In this document: positions 63,481 to 64,000 of the stretch, piece after piece
Layout of the letters: each line of letters opens with the position of its first letter
How positions within the stretch are numbered: position 1 is the first letter of the stretch
DNA from: Xestospongia bergquistia
Taxonomy: Eukaryota > Porifera > Demospongiae > Haplosclerida > Petrosiidae
DNA: 64,000 nucleotides
Reading direction: 5' to 3'
Assembly: GCA_963965975.1 (NCBI GenBank)
Contig: OZ014421.1
Span: 6,501,413 to 6,565,412, forward strand
Program-made: the position numbers and the translations under genes
Notes under the pieces: model-generated
Databases searched by the model: none
The model's input: only the letters and a program-made list of their open reading frames with translations
What the model was told of the DNA's origin: nothing

Positions 63481-64000
63481 ATAGAATCACTTTAAAACAC
63501 ATTGTTTTTGACATTTTTCTACCTAATATAGAGTAGTCATTCAGGTAAACAATTGTTACAAATTATTATTTCCCTTTTTGTTTAATTCATTTATATAATG
63601 CAATATTTTTTGTTATGATGTTTTTAACAATTCCTGATATGAAATTTGTAGGTTCTTCCAAAGGTATGTATTGGCTTTTAAAGACATTACTTTTCTATAA
63701 TATTGAGCAAGATAGGGTCTTTGACACAAGTTTCTTAACTTCTTAAACAATTGTTGTTCGGTGTTATATAAACATTGTTCTGAAAAATGAAAAGTCGATA
63801 ACATCCAATGTAGGGAGAATGTTTTAACAGTATTCACTGAAATAGATAAAGTAAGGCTCAAATTATGTCTTTCATTATGTCTCTGATTTCAGGAGCCTCA
63901 TTTCATCAATGTGTTTAGTGAATTGTTAATTCCTCCCAAGTGATGTAAGTTTGTGAAATGTTATGGTAAGTATCAGTCTTGTCTGTATAAATGTCCTCAT
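63481..64000. other. Downstream of SKI2, with a possible exon of a minus-strand gene
   Basis: AT-rich sequence downstream of SKI2. A minus-strand open frame at 63613-63861 ends in a stop at 63613 and contains a moderately complex stretch (RPYLAQYYRKVMSLKAN), so it could be the terminal exon of a gene extending right of the window. I do not recognise it. Confidence 0.3.

Overview
This window looks like nuclear DNA from an early-branching animal, most plausibly a demosponge of the Amphimedon type. The genes are animal genes (SMC1, SKI2, GHITM, DRC11/IQCA1, BRK1, MRPS18B, an LRRK-type ROCO kinase, MACPF-ApeC apextrins). Most introns are only 40-100 bp with GT-AG ends, genes sit head to head or nested, the DNA is AT-rich, and many introns carry minisatellites. 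The species is an inference. I recognised no tRNA, rRNA, CRISPR or viral gene.

Region 1 (1-16000) is a minus-strand tandem array of apextrin-like secreted MACPF-ApeC genes: one partial (A, 1-1096), two intact (B, 4124-6175; D, 11732-13779) and one clear pseudogene (C, 7096-8941). The spacers are themselves duplicated blocks (about 2280-3920 and 9530-11290, with a rearranged relic at 14700-15420). They hold fold-back inverted repeats and a 150-bp MITE with a 9-bp target duplication. A copy of the last exon of the neighbouring GHITM gene was duplicated along with the array (14204-14560).

Region 2 (15844-28688) holds GHITM (minus) and the ciliary gene DRC11/IQCA1 (plus). They start 104 bp apart, and a perfect palindromic RFX-type X-box lies between them. 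A 4.7-kb DRC11 intron contains a complete secreted animal haem peroxidase gene on the opposite strand.

Region 3 (30487-42896) holds a 24-exon LRRK-family gene (ankyrin-like N-terminus, LRR, Roc-COR, kinase, WD40-like; 2150 aa) on the minus strand. Upstream is a small five-exon gene for a predicted myristoylated protein. The LRRK introns carry a (GA)91 tract and an 18-copy 60-bp satellite.

Region 4 (43142-63480) holds MRPS18B (plus), a CH-ankyrin protein gene (minus; the stop codons of these two are 48 bp apart), SMC1 (plus, 40 exons, 1251 aa, E2F-like site in its promoter), BRK1 (minus) and SKI2/SKIC2 helicase (plus). In SKI2 a 30-bp tandem repeat has copied an exon end together with its splice donor five times in frame. 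For DRC11, LRRK, SMC1, GHITM, the peroxidase, MRPS18B, the myristoylated protein, and apextrins B and D, my exon models sum to a multiple of three, which supports them. Other models are approximate.
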